Shown here: positions 1 to 7,866 of the stretch, piece by piece
How positions within the stretch are numbered: position 1 is the first letter of the stretch
Layout: each line of letters begins with the position of its first letter
Assembly: GCA_900754745.1 (NCBI GenBank)
Contig: CAAEEB010000089.1
Coordinates: 11,238 to 75,237 of the forward strand
From: an uncultured Collinsella sp.
GTDB taxonomy: Bacteria > Actinomycetota > Coriobacteriia > Coriobacteriales > Coriobacteriaceae
DNA: 64,000 nucleotides
Direction of reading: 5' to 3'
Translations under genes and position numbers: made by a program
The notes under the pieces: generated by a model
What the model was told of the DNA's origin: nothing
Database searches by the model: none
Seen by the model: the letters and a program-made list of their open reading frames with translations, nothing else

Positions 1-1
1 T

Positions 2-1582
2 GAGGAATGCGGCGTTTTTGGTGTCTGGGCGCCCGATCGCGACGTGGCTCGACTGACGTACTTTGGCCTGCGTGCACTGCAGCACCGTGGCCAAGAATCG
101 GCGGGAATCGCTGTTGGTGACGGCGGTACGGTTATGGTCCGCAAGGATCTGGGCCTGCTCGACCGCGTGTTCTCCAATGCCGACTTGTCGACGCTCTCCG
201 GTCAGCTGGCCGTGGGTCATGTGCGCTACGGCACCGCCGGCGCCAAGAGCTGGGAAGCCTCTCAGCCTCACCTCTCTACCATCAATAGCGTCATTATCGC
301 GCTCGCGCACAACGGCACCCTCGTCAACACCGACGAGCTGCGCCGCCAGCTGATCGAGTTGGGCGTGCCGTTCCTCTCCAATTCGGATTCCGAGGTCGCG
401 ACCAAACTCATCGGCTACTTTACTCAGCGTACAGGCCATCTGCGCGAGGGCATTCGCAAGACCATGGAGCTCGTGCGCGGCGGCTACGCCATGACGCTCA
501 TCAACGAGCAGGCGCTCTACGCATTCCGCGATCCGCACGGCATTCGCCCACTCGTGCTGGGCAAGCTCGTGGACGAGGGCCTGGACCAGGCCGATGCCGC
601 ATCCGTTTCGCAGCTGCCGTCGCAGGACGGCGCCGCGACGGTCGACGCCACCACCCATGTCACGCGTGCCGGCGGCTGGGTCGTTGCCTCCGAGACCTGC
701 GCGCTCGACATTGTGGGCGCCGAGTACGTCCGCGACGTCCGTCCCGGCGAGATTTTGCGCATCAGCGCCGAGGGCCTTGTGTCCGAGCAGGGCGTGCCTG
801 CCGCCGAAGAGCCTGCTAACTGCATCTTTGAGCAGGTCTACTTCGCTCGCCCCGATTCCATCATGAACGGCAAGAGCGTCTACGCCTGCCGTTATGACAT
901 GGGTCGTCAGCTGGCACATGAGGAGCCCGTCGAGGCCGACCTGGTCATCGGCGTGCCCGACTCCGGCCTGCCGCCCGCGGAGGGCTATTCGCACGAGAGC
1001 GGCATTCCCTTTGGCGAGGGCCTCATCAAGAACCGCTACGTGGGCCGTACGTTTATTGAGCCCACGCAGGAGCTGCGCGCCATGGGCGTGCGCATGAAGC
1101 TCAACCCGCTGCGCGACAACATCGAGGGCAAGCGCCTGGTCGTCATCGACGACTCCATCGTGCGCGGCACCACCATGGTGCAGCTCGTCAAGATGCTGCG
1201 TAACGCCGGTGCCAAGGAGATTCACATCCGCATCAACTCGCCCGAGGTCATTTGGCCGTGCTTCTACGGCATCGATACCGACGTGCAGTCGCAGCTCATC
1301 AGCGCCAACAAGACGGTTGACGAGATCTGCGAGTACATTGGCGCCGATTCGCTGGCCTTCCTTTCGGTCGAGGGCCTGTTGAAGGTCATGCCCAAGGGCG
1401 GCTACTGCGATGCGTGCTTTACCGGCCGTTATCCCGTGGCGATTCCCGAGAGCTTTGGCCGCGACAAGTTTATGGAGGGCTTTAAGCCCCGCAACCTGGA
1501 CAAGCCGCTGCACTTTGACGACGACGCCGTGGTCGAGAAATACGACGACCGCAGCTGGGAAGAGGAGCACGGCGAGGCCTAA
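2..1582 (+). CDS. purF: Amidophosphoribosyltransferase, 5' end outside window
   Basis: First committed step of purine synthesis: PRPP plus glutamine gives 5-phosphoribosylamine. The frame is open from base 2 and the start codon lies before the window. The first codons read EECGVFGVW, so the Cys at bases 8-10 that acts as N-terminal nucleophile of the class II glutaminase domain is present. Only the initiator and any short propeptide are missing. The GTG at 44 is internal. The glutaminase half (HRGQES near 80-100) is followed by a phosphoribosyltransferase half with the PRPP loop VVIDDSIVRGTT near 1138-1173. It is the first gene here of a purF-purM-purN run. The TAA stop forms the first bases of a hairpin repeat at 1580-1622. 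Confidence 0.97.
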   Translation, partial: EECGVFGVWAPDRDVARLTYFGLRALQHRGQESAGIAVGDGGTVMVRKDLGLLDRVFSNADLSTLSGQLAVGHVRYGTAGAKSWEASQPHLSTINSVIIALAHNGTLVNTDELRRQLIELGVPFLSNSDSEVATKLIGYFTQRTGHLREGIRKTMELVRGGYAMTLINEQALYAFRDPHGIRPLVLGKLVDEGLDQADAASVSQLPSQDGAATVDATTHVTRAGGWVVASETCALDIVGAEYVRDVRPGEILRISAEGLVSEQGVPAAEEPANCIFEQVYFARPDSIMNGKSVYACRYDMGRQLAHEEPVEADLVIGVPDSGLPPAEGYSHESGIPFGEGLIKNRYVGRTFIEPTQELRAMGVRMKLNPLRDNIEGKRLVVIDDSIVRGTTMVQLVKMLRNAGAKEIHIRINSPEVIWPCFYGIDTDVQSQLISANKTVDEICEYIGADSLAFLSVEGLLKVMPKGGYCDACFTGRYPVAIPESFGRDKFMEGFKPRNLDKPLHFDDDAVVEKYDDRSWEEEHGEA

Positions 1583-1622
1583 AACCTGCCATGTAGGGAC
1601 AGGTTTATTTTGGTAGGTTTTA
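1580..1622 (+). repeat. Hairpin repeat R2a starting at the purF stop codon
   Basis: The arms AAACCTGCCA (1582-1591) and TGGTAGGTTT (1611-1620) pair over 10 bp and enclose a loop containing GGGACAGGTTTA. A near-identical copy lies on the minus strand at 19835-19876, where it also begins with the stop codon of its gene (pth). A diverged third copy is at 19671-19711. It may act as a 3'-end processing or termination signal, but the T tract is short. Confidence 0.75.
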
Positions 1623-1738
1623 CCTGCTGTTTTGTTGATATGACGGTGCGTGCTGTTATGGCGCGCGCCAAAATGAACGCAACTATGAGCACCGTTTGGC
1701 GCCCGCGCGGCGCCACGGTAGTGGAGAGGAAGGCTCAG

Positions 1739-2842
1739 ATGAGCGACAGCAAGCATGTGACGTACGAGGACGCCGGCGTCGATACCGCCGAGGGTGGCCG
1801 TGCCGTCGACGCTATTAAGCAGATGGTCAAGGACACCAACCGCCCCGAGGTTATCGGCGGCATTGGTGGCTTTGGTGGCCTGTTCTCGGCCGCCGCGCTC
1901 AAGGATATGGAAGACCCGATCCTGATCAGCGGCACCGACGGCGTGGGCACCAAGCTCGTGCTCGCCCAGATCATGGACCGTCACGAGACAGTGGGCCAGG
2001 ACCTGGTCGCTATGTGCGTCAACGACATTCTGGCTTCGGGCGCCGAGCCGCTGTTCTTCCTGGACTACGTTGCCATCGGTCACATCGAGGCCGAGCACAT
2101 GGCAAAGATCATCAAGGGTGTGGCCGACGGCTGCAAGCTTGCGGGCTGCGCGCTCGTGGGCGGCGAGATGGCCGAGCACCCGGGCGTCATGGCTCCGGCC
2201 GACTACGACCTCGCCGGCTTTACCGTGGGCGTCGTCGACCGTCCCAAGATGCTCGACCCCGCAAACGTCCGCCCCGGCGACGTGATCCTGGGCCTGCCTT
2301 CCACTGGCGTGCACTCCAACGGATACTCACTCGTGCGCAAGGTCATCGGCGTCGACGGCATTAAGCCGGGCACGCCCGAGGCCGCCGCTAAGGCCGAGGA
2401 GCTGAGCCGTCCGCTCGAGGAGCTCGGCGGTGCATCGCTGGCAGACGCTCTGCTGGCCCCCACGCGCATCTACGTCAAGCCGATCCTGGAGCTGCTGCGC
2501 GGCGGCGCCAACGTGCACGCCATCGCCCACATCACTGGCGGCGGTATTACCGAGAACCTCAACCGCGCGCTCGCCGACGACGTCGACGCCGTGGTCACCC
2601 GCAACGGTGCCGAGATGGGTTGGGACGTTCCTCCCGTCATCACCTACGTGTCGCGCCAGGCCGAGCTTGCGCCCAACGAGGCGTGCAAGACCTTCAACAT
2701 GGGCGTTGGCCTGTGCCTGATCGTTGCCCCCGAGGACGAGGCCGCTGTGACCGAGGCTCTGGTTGCGCTCGGCGAGAAGCCGTTCCGCGTGGGCGAGTGC
2801 GTCGAGGGTTCCGGTAAGGTCGTGTACTCCGATGAGCGCTAA
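1739..2842 (+). CDS. purM: Phosphoribosylformylglycinamidine cyclo-ligase (AIR synthetase)
   Basis: Converts FGAM to AIR with ATP in purine synthesis. The start is the ATG at 1739, about 7 nt after GGAGAGGAAGG. The open frame reaches back to 1610 without another convincing ribosome site. The protein is 367 residues, somewhat longer than the usual ~345. Visible family features are the ATP-grasp-like N-terminal segment ending DGVGTK, the central VNDILASGAEPLFFLDY stretch, and the C-terminal HITGGGITENL motif with FNMGVGLC. Its 3' end overlaps purN by 11 nt, so the two are probably translationally coupled. Confidence 0.96.
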   Translation: MSDSKHVTYEDAGVDTAEGGRAVDAIKQMVKDTNRPEVIGGIGGFGGLFSAAALKDMEDPILISGTDGVGTKLVLAQIMDRHETVGQDLVAMCVNDILASGAEPLFFLDYVAIGHIEAEHMAKIIKGVADGCKLAGCALVGGEMAEHPGVMAPADYDLAGFTVGVVDRPKMLDPANVRPGDVILGLPSTGVHSNGYSLVRKVIGVDGIKPGTPEAAAKAEELSRPLEELGGASLADALLAPTRIYVKPILELLRGGANVHAIAHITGGGITENLNRALADDVDAVVTRNGAEMGWDVPPVITYVSRQAELAPNEACKTFNMGVGLCLIVAPEDEAAVTEALVALGEKPFRVGECVEGSGKVVYSDER

Positions 2843-3533
2843 CGAGCAGATGGCTGCTGGCGAGGGCCTGGGCTTTGTGCCCTACACCCGTCCGACCGGC
2901 ACCGATACGGCCGCGCCGCTCAAGATCGGCGTGCTCATCAGCGGTTCGGGCACCAACCTGCAGGCGCTGATCGACCTGATCGCCGCCGGCAAGCTCAACG
3001 CATCGATTGAGCTTGTGGTGTCGAGCCGTCCTTCGGCCAAGGGACTGCAGCGTGCCGAGCGTGCTGGCATCCAGACGCTCACGCTGTCCAAGGATGTGTA
3101 CGCCGACCCCATCGCTGCCGATGAGATCATCGCGCACGAGCTGCTCGAGCGCGGCTGCGAGTACGTGGTCATGGCCGGTTACATGCGCATGGTGCATACG
3201 TCGCTGCTGGCAGCGTTCCCCAACCGCGTGGTCAATCTGCATCCGGCGCTGCTGCCGAGCTTTACCGGCGCCCATGCGATTGACGATGCGTTTGCTCGCG
3301 GCGTCAAGGTGACCGGCGTGACCGTGCACTTTGCCAACGAGATCTACGACAACGGTCCCATCATCGCCCAGCGCGCGCTGGCTGTTGAGGAGGGTTGGGA
3401 TGTCGACACGCTCGAGGAGCACATCCACGCGATCGAGCACGTGCTGTATCCCGAGGTCGTGCAAATGCTCGCCGACGGTCGCGTCCACGTGCTGGACAGC
3501 GGCAAGGTCGCAATTGATGCGCCTCGCGACTAG
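2832..3533 (+). CDS. purN: Phosphoribosylglycinamide formyltransferase
   Basis: GAR transformylase, which uses 10-formyl-tetrahydrofolate in the third step of purine synthesis. The ATG at 2832 overlaps purM; a second ATG at 2850 is possible. There is a ~30-residue extension before the core LKIGVLISGSGTNLQALID. The catalytic Asn/His motif is NLHPALLPSF, and the catalytic Asp lies in the VTVHFANEIYDNGPII segment. At 233 residues it is slightly longer than usual because of that N-terminal extension. It ends the pur run and is followed by an intrinsic terminator. Confidence 0.95.
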   Translation: MSANEQMAAGEGLGFVPYTRPTGTDTAAPLKIGVLISGSGTNLQALIDLIAAGKLNASIELVVSSRPSAKGLQRAERAGIQTLTLSKDVYADPIAADEIIAHELLERGCEYVVMAGYMRMVHTSLLAAFPNRVVNLHPALLPSFTGAHAIDDAFARGVKVTGVTVHFANEIYDNGPIIAQRALAVEEGWDVDTLEEHIHAIEHVLYPEVVQMLADGRVHVLDSGKVAIDAPRD

Positions 3534-3563
3534 CGGCGCACAGTACAATTTAGCCGAGTAGTC

Positions 3564-3608
3564 AGGGTGGTCATTGGTGCCAAGGCGCGCATGGCCACCC
3601 TTTGTTTT
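3564..3608 (+). terminator. Intrinsic terminator after purN
   Basis: AGGGTGG (3564-3570) pairs with CCACCCT (3595-3601), followed by TTTGTTTT. The loop is long (about 24 nt). Placed 30 bp after the purN stop. Confidence 0.6.
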
Positions 3609-3611
3609 AGG

Positions 3612-3656
3612 TAGTCATCGGGGACGTTCTTCAGTGACTAGTCGTTAAAGAACGTC
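3612..3656 (+). repeat. GGGGACGTTC-loop hairpin repeat
   Basis: TAGTCA (3612-3617) pairs with TGACTA (3635-3640) around a loop containing GGGGACGTTC. Alternatively GACGTTCTT (3623-3631) pairs with AAGAACGTC (3648-3656). The two foldings exclude each other. The cleanest relative is at 60833-60867. Confidence 0.6.
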
Positions 3657-3685
3657 GCAGGTGACAAGGCGAGAGAGGTGGGCCC

Positions 3686-4150
3686 ATGGCGGATAACGAA
3701 GCATTGTTTACGCCTGAGCTGGTGTTTTTTGATTGGGAGTGTGCTACGCCGGATGAGGTGTTTGCGCAGCTCGAGGACGAGCTCGCTCCGCGCGGCTACA
3801 TTGCGCCCGGTTGGCTCGACGCCGTCCGCATGCGCGAGGACGCCTATCCCACGGGTCTCGCTATGCCGGCGGCAAACATCGCCATTCCGCATACCGATCC
3901 GGGATTTGTGGCCAAGCCCTATATCGCGGTGGTAAAGCCCGCTGCACCCGTGACGTTCAACGCGATGGCGGGCATGGGCGCCCCGGTGCCGGCGCAGATT
4001 GTCATCAATCTGGGCATTGCCGAGCCGGGCGGCCAGGTCGAGGCCCTGCAAGCGCTTATGAATATCTTTATGGATGCCGATGCCGCAGCCGATGTACTCG
4101 GCCAAACCACGCCGCAGGGCATGGTCGACGCCATCCGCCGCCACTTTTAA
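3686..4150 (+). CDS. Orphan PTS fructose/mannitol/galactitol-type EIIA protein
   Basis: A 154-residue PTS EIIA type-2 domain. The phosphorylated His is His69 in the IAIPHTD motif, preceded by the typical YPTGL segment. Such proteins pass phosphate from HPr to an EIIB subunit. No EIIB, EIIC or sugar enzyme of this class is next to it, so it either serves a transporter elsewhere or has a regulatory role. GatA-like proteins are the nearest relatives I recognise. GAGAGAGG lies 10 nt upstream of the ATG. It stands alone between the purN terminator and the insertion sequence, with a GGGGACGTTC repeat upstream and the remains of another directly after its stop. Confidence 0.85.
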   Translation: MADNEALFTPELVFFDWECATPDEVFAQLEDELAPRGYIAPGWLDAVRMREDAYPTGLAMPAANIAIPHTDPGFVAKPYIAVVKPAAPVTFNAMAGMGAPVPAQIVINLGIAEPGGQVEALQALMNIFMDADAAADVLGQTTPQGMVDAIRRHF

Positions 4151-4191
4151 GGTGGCACTTGGGGACGTTCCTTTTAATATGAGCAGGACAT

Positions 4192-4494
4192 TGTCAAGAG
4201 GCAAAATCGGGCCTGGCCCCAACGATATGGGGTCAGGCCCTCTCCCTATATCAACCCGTCCGCGGCGACCTCGGCGTGTCTTCCCGACGCTCGTCTTTGC
4301 AGTTTAATATCCGCCCGTGGCGATCTCTCGCTGGGCAATCCGTTGCTACGGCTGAGGCTACTTCGTCGAACCGACAGTCTGTGCACGCGTGTGGCGCCCT
4401 GGGCGCTCGCAGAAAAGGGACCTGAGGTTCGCCTCAACGGCTTCGGATCAAACCGCTTCCGGGGTGATCGGCTTATGTGCGGGGGACCGGCCCC
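4192..4494 (-). ncRNA. Candidate guide (bridge/seek) RNA region of the insertion sequence
   Basis: 303 bp of non-coding DNA between the transposase stop and the right end. It has strong secondary structure: a 13-bp stem 4209-4221 / 4228-4240 with a 6-nt loop, plus smaller GC-rich hairpins near 4402-4418 and 4421-4440. IS1111-type elements are known to carry their guide RNA in this position. The assignment rests on position and foldability; the exact RNA ends and guide loops cannot be set by eye. Confidence 0.5.
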
Positions 4495-5607
4495 CTACGC
4501 CCCCTCGGCCATGAGGCCGACCGCCCACACCCAGCAGGCGAGCTCGCGCGCCGTGGCCACGTTCGCCTTGTTGTTGTGGACCCCGCGCGCGAGCAGCGCC
4601 TCCCGCCTCTCGACCAGCCTCCGCACGCCCTTGGCGGCATGCCTGCGGGCGACCCGGTCCGGGGCCTGGCCCTTGGCGAGGTCCTTCGGCCGCCCCGAGC
4701 ACGTCAGGTAGTGCCACGCGGCCTCGACCAGCGCCTTCCTCAGGTGTTTGTTGCCCGCCTTGGTGATCGCGCCCCTGCGGTCGTTCTCCCCGCTGGAGTG
4801 CTCGGAGGGCGTCAGGCCGACCCATGCGGCGAACGAGCGGGCGTTCCTGAACCTCGAGAACTCGCCGGCCTCGAAGACGAGGTCGGCGGCCGTCGCGGTG
4901 TCGACGCCCTTGAGGCAGCGCAGGGAGTCGACCCTCCTCCTCCACCTGGGCTTGCGGGCCTCGGCCTCGACGAGCCCCTCGAGCCTCGCCTTCTCCTCCG
5001 CCGCCCGCCTGACCGCGTCGACGTAGTAGGCGAGCACGTCGTTGTCGGCCCCCTCCGCGAACCTAATCGACTCGATCCAGGACCAGTGCGCCCGGGTCCA
5101 GTTGCCCTTCCTGCGGCCGGTGGGCGTCCTCTCGTCGAAGACGAGCCCGTGCCTGAGCAGGAACTTGGAGAGCCGCTGCTTCGAGCGCGAGAGGTCGTCC
5201 CTCGCGTCCTCGAGCGCCCTGGTCAGGTCGCGGGCGGCCTCGCACTCGTCGTCGGGGACCCACACCTCGACCACGTTGCCGACCGACAGCATGCGGGCGA
5301 GGAACTCGGCGTCGTTGCGGTCGTTCTTCCTGCGCCTGTCCGCGCTGGGCTTGATCATCTTCGAGACGGCGCCGACCACGCAGTCGACCCCGAGGCCGGA
5401 GAGCCTCTTCTGCAGGTCGAACCCCGTGACCCCGGACTCGTACACGCACTTGGCCTTTGGGTCCACGGACCGCACCCACTCCGCGACGGCGCCGGCGTCG
5501 TAGCCGAAGGTCGCGCAGCGCACCTCCCCGGTCATGACGTCGAGGGAGACTGCCTTTATCGAGCGGGCGTGGACGTCGAGGCCGACGAAGGTGGTAGTAT
5601 CGAGCAT
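4495..5607 (-). CDS. IS110-family transposase (DEDD recombinase)
   Basis: About 370 residues. The start is taken at the ATG ending at 5607 (MLDTTTFVGLDVH), which has GGAAGGGG upstream; an in-frame ATG at 5622 is less well placed. The N-terminal RuvC-like DEDD domain shows Asp in VGLDVH, Glu in CVYESG and Asp in KNDRNDAEF. The C-terminal Tnp_20 domain shows LKGVDTATA and the SSGENDRRGAITKAG region with the conserved serine used by IS110 enzymes. The frame is intact, so the enzyme may be active. It recombines a circular intermediate into the target under guidance of an element-encoded RNA. Confidence 0.93.
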   Translation of the reverse strand: MLDTTTFVGLDVHARSIKAVSLDVMTGEVRCATFGYDAGAVAEWVRSVDPKAKCVYESGVTGFDLQKRLSGLGVDCVVGAVSKMIKPSADRRRKNDRNDAEFLARMLSVGNVVEVWVPDDECEAARDLTRALEDARDDLSRSKQRLSKFLLRHGLVFDERTPTGRRKGNWTRAHWSWIESIRFAEGADNDVLAYYVDAVRRAAEEKARLEGLVEAEARKPRWRRRVDSLRCLKGVDTATAADLVFEAGEFSRFRNARSFAAWVGLTPSEHSSGENDRRGAITKAGNKHLRKALVEAAWHYLTCSGRPKDLAKGQAPDRVARRHAAKGVRRLVERREALLARGVHNNKANVATARELACWVWAVGLMAEGA

Positions 5608-5729
5608 GGGAGCCCCTTCCATGAATGCGGCGTGGCCGCCGCGGCTGAATTAGACACTCACCATTGTCGGCCTAATCCGCGGTCTTTCATGCAGCAGGGG
5701 CTCTCAATGTTTTTATGTCCTGCTCATAT

Positions 5730-5880
5730 CGTCTCTGCCGGCAGTTGGGGACGGTCCCCATCTGCCGGCCTAAAAGGAACGTCCCTAACTGCCGGGTCTG
5801 TCCCCTTTGCACCAAAATGGTGCAGATTAACCTGTCCCCCATGCACCAGGTGTGCCGCGGGGGCTGCGTTGTGACACAAT
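5730..5880. repeat. Cluster of GGGGAC-type hairpin repeats between the IS and the foldase gene
   Basis: Three overlapping hairpins. CTGCCGGCAG and CTGCCGGC enclose GGGGACGGTCCCC (5735-5769). A GGAACGTCCC segment follows (5777-5786) and ends in CTGCCGG. Then GCACCA and TGGTGC stems sit next to GTCCCC at 5800-5812 and 5843-5852. The same pieces recur at 60771-60810. No gene is visible. Confidence 0.6.
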
Positions 5881-5915
5881 GGCGTTTGTTCGATTCGTGA
5901 TGCGAAAGGCCAAAC

Positions 5916-7139
5916 ATGGCAAATAAGAAAAAGAACCCCGAGGTCACGCCGACGTCCGAGCAACGGTCCCGCGCCGCCTCCAGCTCTCGCAAGAAGCAGC
6001 GCAAGACCTATGTGTCCAAGACCGTCAAGATTGTCCTGGTGGTCATTGGCGTGCTGGCGATGCTGCTCTCCGTTTCGGCCATGGCGTGCTCCGGCCTGAT
6101 GTCGCAGACCGAAAGCGCCGGCTCGGGCTATAAGCTCACCGGCGGTGTGGCTGCCACTATCAACGGCACCAACCTCACCGAGGACACCGTGACCAAGCAG
6201 ATCATGAGCATGCGCACGTCCTACGGCTACACCAAGGACAAGGACTGGGCGCAGTACCTGGTCGACAATGACCTCACGCCCAAGAAGTACCGCAAGCAAC
6301 TCATCGACTCCTACACGCAGCAGATTCTGCTTCAGCAGGCACAGAAGGAAAACGGCGTGACGGTGTCGGACGAGGAGGTCGAGAAGGCTTGGAAGGACGC
6401 GTGCAAGAGCGCGGGCGGTGCCAAGGCCTTTAAGAAGACGCTTAAGACCTACGGCTATACCGAGGACACCTACAAGGACTCGCTCAAGGAGAGTCTGGCG
6501 CAGCAGAAACTCAAGGATGCCGTGGCGCCCACCAGCAAGCCCAAGGACAGCGAGATTGTCGATTACATCAACGAGAACCTGTCTAACTACAACGATGCCC
6601 GTCGTTCGTCGAATATCTTGATTAAGGTCGATTCTGACGCTTCCGACGAGGATAAAGCTGCCGCCAAGGCCAAGGCGCAGGAGTGCCTGGACAAGATCAA
6701 CTCCGGCGAGTTGAGCTTTGAGGACGCCGTGGAGCAGTACTCCGATGACACCGGCTCCAAGGAGAAGAAGGGCGATGTGGGCTGGGACAAGCTCACCACC
6801 TTCGTCGACAGCTACCAGGCGGCGCTCGAGGGACTCAACAAGGGCGATGTGAGCGGTGTCGTCGAGTCGACCTATGGCTATCACATCATCAAGTGCACCG
6901 ACTACTTCCATGTCGATAATCAGGTCGATGACATTAAGCAGGTGCCCAAGGACATCAAAAAGTACGTCTCCAACGTGGTGAAGACGCAGGCGGCAAGCAC
7001 TGCGTACAGCGAGTGGCTGGAGCAGTACAAGAAGGACGCCGACATCACCGTTAACCCCATGCCCAAGGACGTGCCGTACAACGTCAGCCTGAAGGGCGTC
7101 ACCAAGAGTTCGACCGACGATTCGTCGACGACTAAGTAA
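5916..7139 (+). CDS. Membrane-anchored peptidyl-prolyl cis-trans isomerase (SurA/PrsA-type parvulin)
   Basis: A 407-residue secretion foldase. A Lys/Arg-rich cytoplasmic N-terminus (1-34) precedes one hydrophobic segment at about 35-57. Its end, SAMAC, resembles a weak lipobox, so a lipoprotein anchor is possible but a plain signal anchor is as likely. A SurA-N-like helical region (about 75-210) follows. The parvulin domain (about 225-345) shows SNILIKV, GELSFEDAVEQYSDD, KKGDVGW and YGYHIIK. The C-terminus is acidic and Ser/Thr-rich. The start ATG has GAAAGG 7 nt upstream. It likely helps fold exported proteins such as the large surface proteins in this window. Confidence 0.92.
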   Translation: MANKKKNPEVTPTSEQRSRAASSSRKKQRKTYVSKTVKIVLVVIGVLAMLLSVSAMACSGLMSQTESAGSGYKLTGGVAATINGTNLTEDTVTKQIMSMRTSYGYTKDKDWAQYLVDNDLTPKKYRKQLIDSYTQQILLQQAQKENGVTVSDEEVEKAWKDACKSAGGAKAFKKTLKTYGYTEDTYKDSLKESLAQQKLKDAVAPTSKPKDSEIVDYINENLSNYNDARRSSNILIKVDSDASDEDKAAAKAKAQECLDKINSGELSFEDAVEQYSDDTGSKEKKGDVGWDKLTTFVDSYQAALEGLNKGDVSGVVESTYGYHIIKCTDYFHVDNQVDDIKQVPKDIKKYVSNVVKTQAASTAYSEWLEQYKKDADITVNPMPKDVPYNVSLKGVTKSSTDDSSTTK

Positions 7140-7144
7140 TCATG

Positions 7145-7170
7145 GGGCGGCGCTCGCGCGAGTGCCGCCC
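7145..7170 (+). terminator. Hairpin after the foldase gene
   Basis: GGGCGGC (7145-7151) pairs with GCCGCCC (7164-7170) and the stem extends to 11 bp with a GCGC loop. No T tract follows, so it may be only an mRNA 3' stabiliser or weak terminator. Confidence 0.45.
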
Positions 7171-7193
7171 GCACTATTGAGGAGGATTTGCAG

Positions 7194-7637
7194 ATGACCA
7201 ACGAAGAACTGCAGAAGGAAATGATTGCGGCCATGAAGGCCAAGGACAAGGTTCGCCTGTCCATCATTCGCCAGGTTAAGGCCGAGGTGAAGAACATCGA
7301 GGTCAACGAGCGTCGTGATGTGACCGAGGAAGACGTCAACAGCATGATCAAGCGTCTGATTAAGCAGACGAGCGAGACGCTGGAGATGTCCATTAAGGCC
7401 GGTACCGACCAGGAGCGTACCGACAACCTGACTGAGCAGGTCAAGATTCTGGAGAGCCTGCTGCCCGCGCAGGTTTCGGGCGAGGAGCTCGAGGCCCTGA
7501 TCGAGCAGGTTATCGCCGAGCTGGGTGCGACCTCTAAGAAGCAGATGGGCCAGGTCATGGGTGCTCTGGGCAAGGCCACCGGCGGCAACTTCGATAAGCC
7601 GGCAGCGGCAAAGATCGTCGGTGCTAAGCTGGCGTAA
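7194..7637 (+). CDS. yqeY: GatB/YqeY domain protein
   Basis: A 147-residue YqeY-type protein made of the helical domain that also ends GatB. The start is the ATG at 7194 with GAGGAGG 7 nt upstream; a TTG two codons earlier is less likely. Recognisable segments are IRQVKAEVKNIEVNE, the KAGTDQERTDNLTEQVKILESLLPAQ region and the C-terminal KKQMGQVMGALGKATGG. The family is thought to bind tRNA but its role is unsettled. It lies 55 bp after the foldase gene, probably in one operon, and is followed by a strong terminator. Confidence 0.92.
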   Translation: MTNEELQKEMIAAMKAKDKVRLSIIRQVKAEVKNIEVNERRDVTEEDVNSMIKRLIKQTSETLEMSIKAGTDQERTDNLTEQVKILESLLPAQVSGEELEALIEQVIAELGATSKKQMGQVMGALGKATGGNFDKPAAAKIVGAKLA

Positions 7638-7665
7638 GGGGCAATCGACAAACAGTTGATAGTGA

Positions 7666-7699
7666 GGGGCGTCGACCATCGCGGTCGCGCCCCTTTTTT
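7666..7699 (+). terminator. Intrinsic terminator after yqeY
   Basis: GGGGCGTCGACC pairs with GGTCGCGCCCC (one bulge), followed by TTTTTTA. Confidence 0.85.
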
Positions 7700-7736
7700 A
7701 ATGGCCGATGAAGCCCCCTGGATGGTCATTGGGTGC

Positions 7737-7760
7737 TCATTGGGGACAGACTTAAATGAG
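7737..7760 (+). repeat. GGGGACA-loop hairpin repeat
   Basis: CTCATT (7737-7742) and AATGAG (7755-7760) flank GGGGACAGACTTA. Copies of the loop recur at 60658-60670 and 60690-60703 with different stems. Confidence 0.6.
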
Positions 7761-7825
7761 TGGGTAAAAGGTTGCGGGTTCTTTACGGGGATGCAGTGTG
7801 GGCTGCGGAAACGTGATTCTTTCCG

Positions 7826-7831
7826 TACAAT
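7826..7831 (+). promoter_or_regulatory. Candidate -10 box of the amino-acid ABC operon
   Basis: TACAAT 36 bp before the ATP-ase start codon. A similar TACAAT precedes folP (28770). No good -35 box is visible, so this is a weak call. Confidence 0.35.
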
Positions 7832-7866
7832 AGTGCAATTCGTGTAAACGCAGGGAAGGGACATTC

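Larger units (their letters stand above)
4177..5729 (-). mobile_element. IS110/IS1111-family insertion sequence
   Basis: A DEDD transposase gene (minus strand) lies between perfect 15-bp inverted repeats, ATATGAGCAGGACAT at 4177-4191 and its complement at 5715-5729. The short non-coding side (5608-5714) is upstream of the transposase and the long side (4192-4494) is downstream. That layout and subterminal inverted repeats are typical of the IS1111 subgroup. No target duplication is visible, as expected for this family. Exact ends are uncertain by a few bases because the repeats are probably subterminal. Both flanks belong to one interrupted hairpin repeat (see findings). On the transposase strand TTGACA lies just inside the right end (4191-4196) and reads outward. 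Confidence 0.88.

Noticed and set aside
1610..1738. Upstream extension of purM to 1610
   Set aside because: The extension has no ribosome site and no family similarity; ATG 1739 has a good one.
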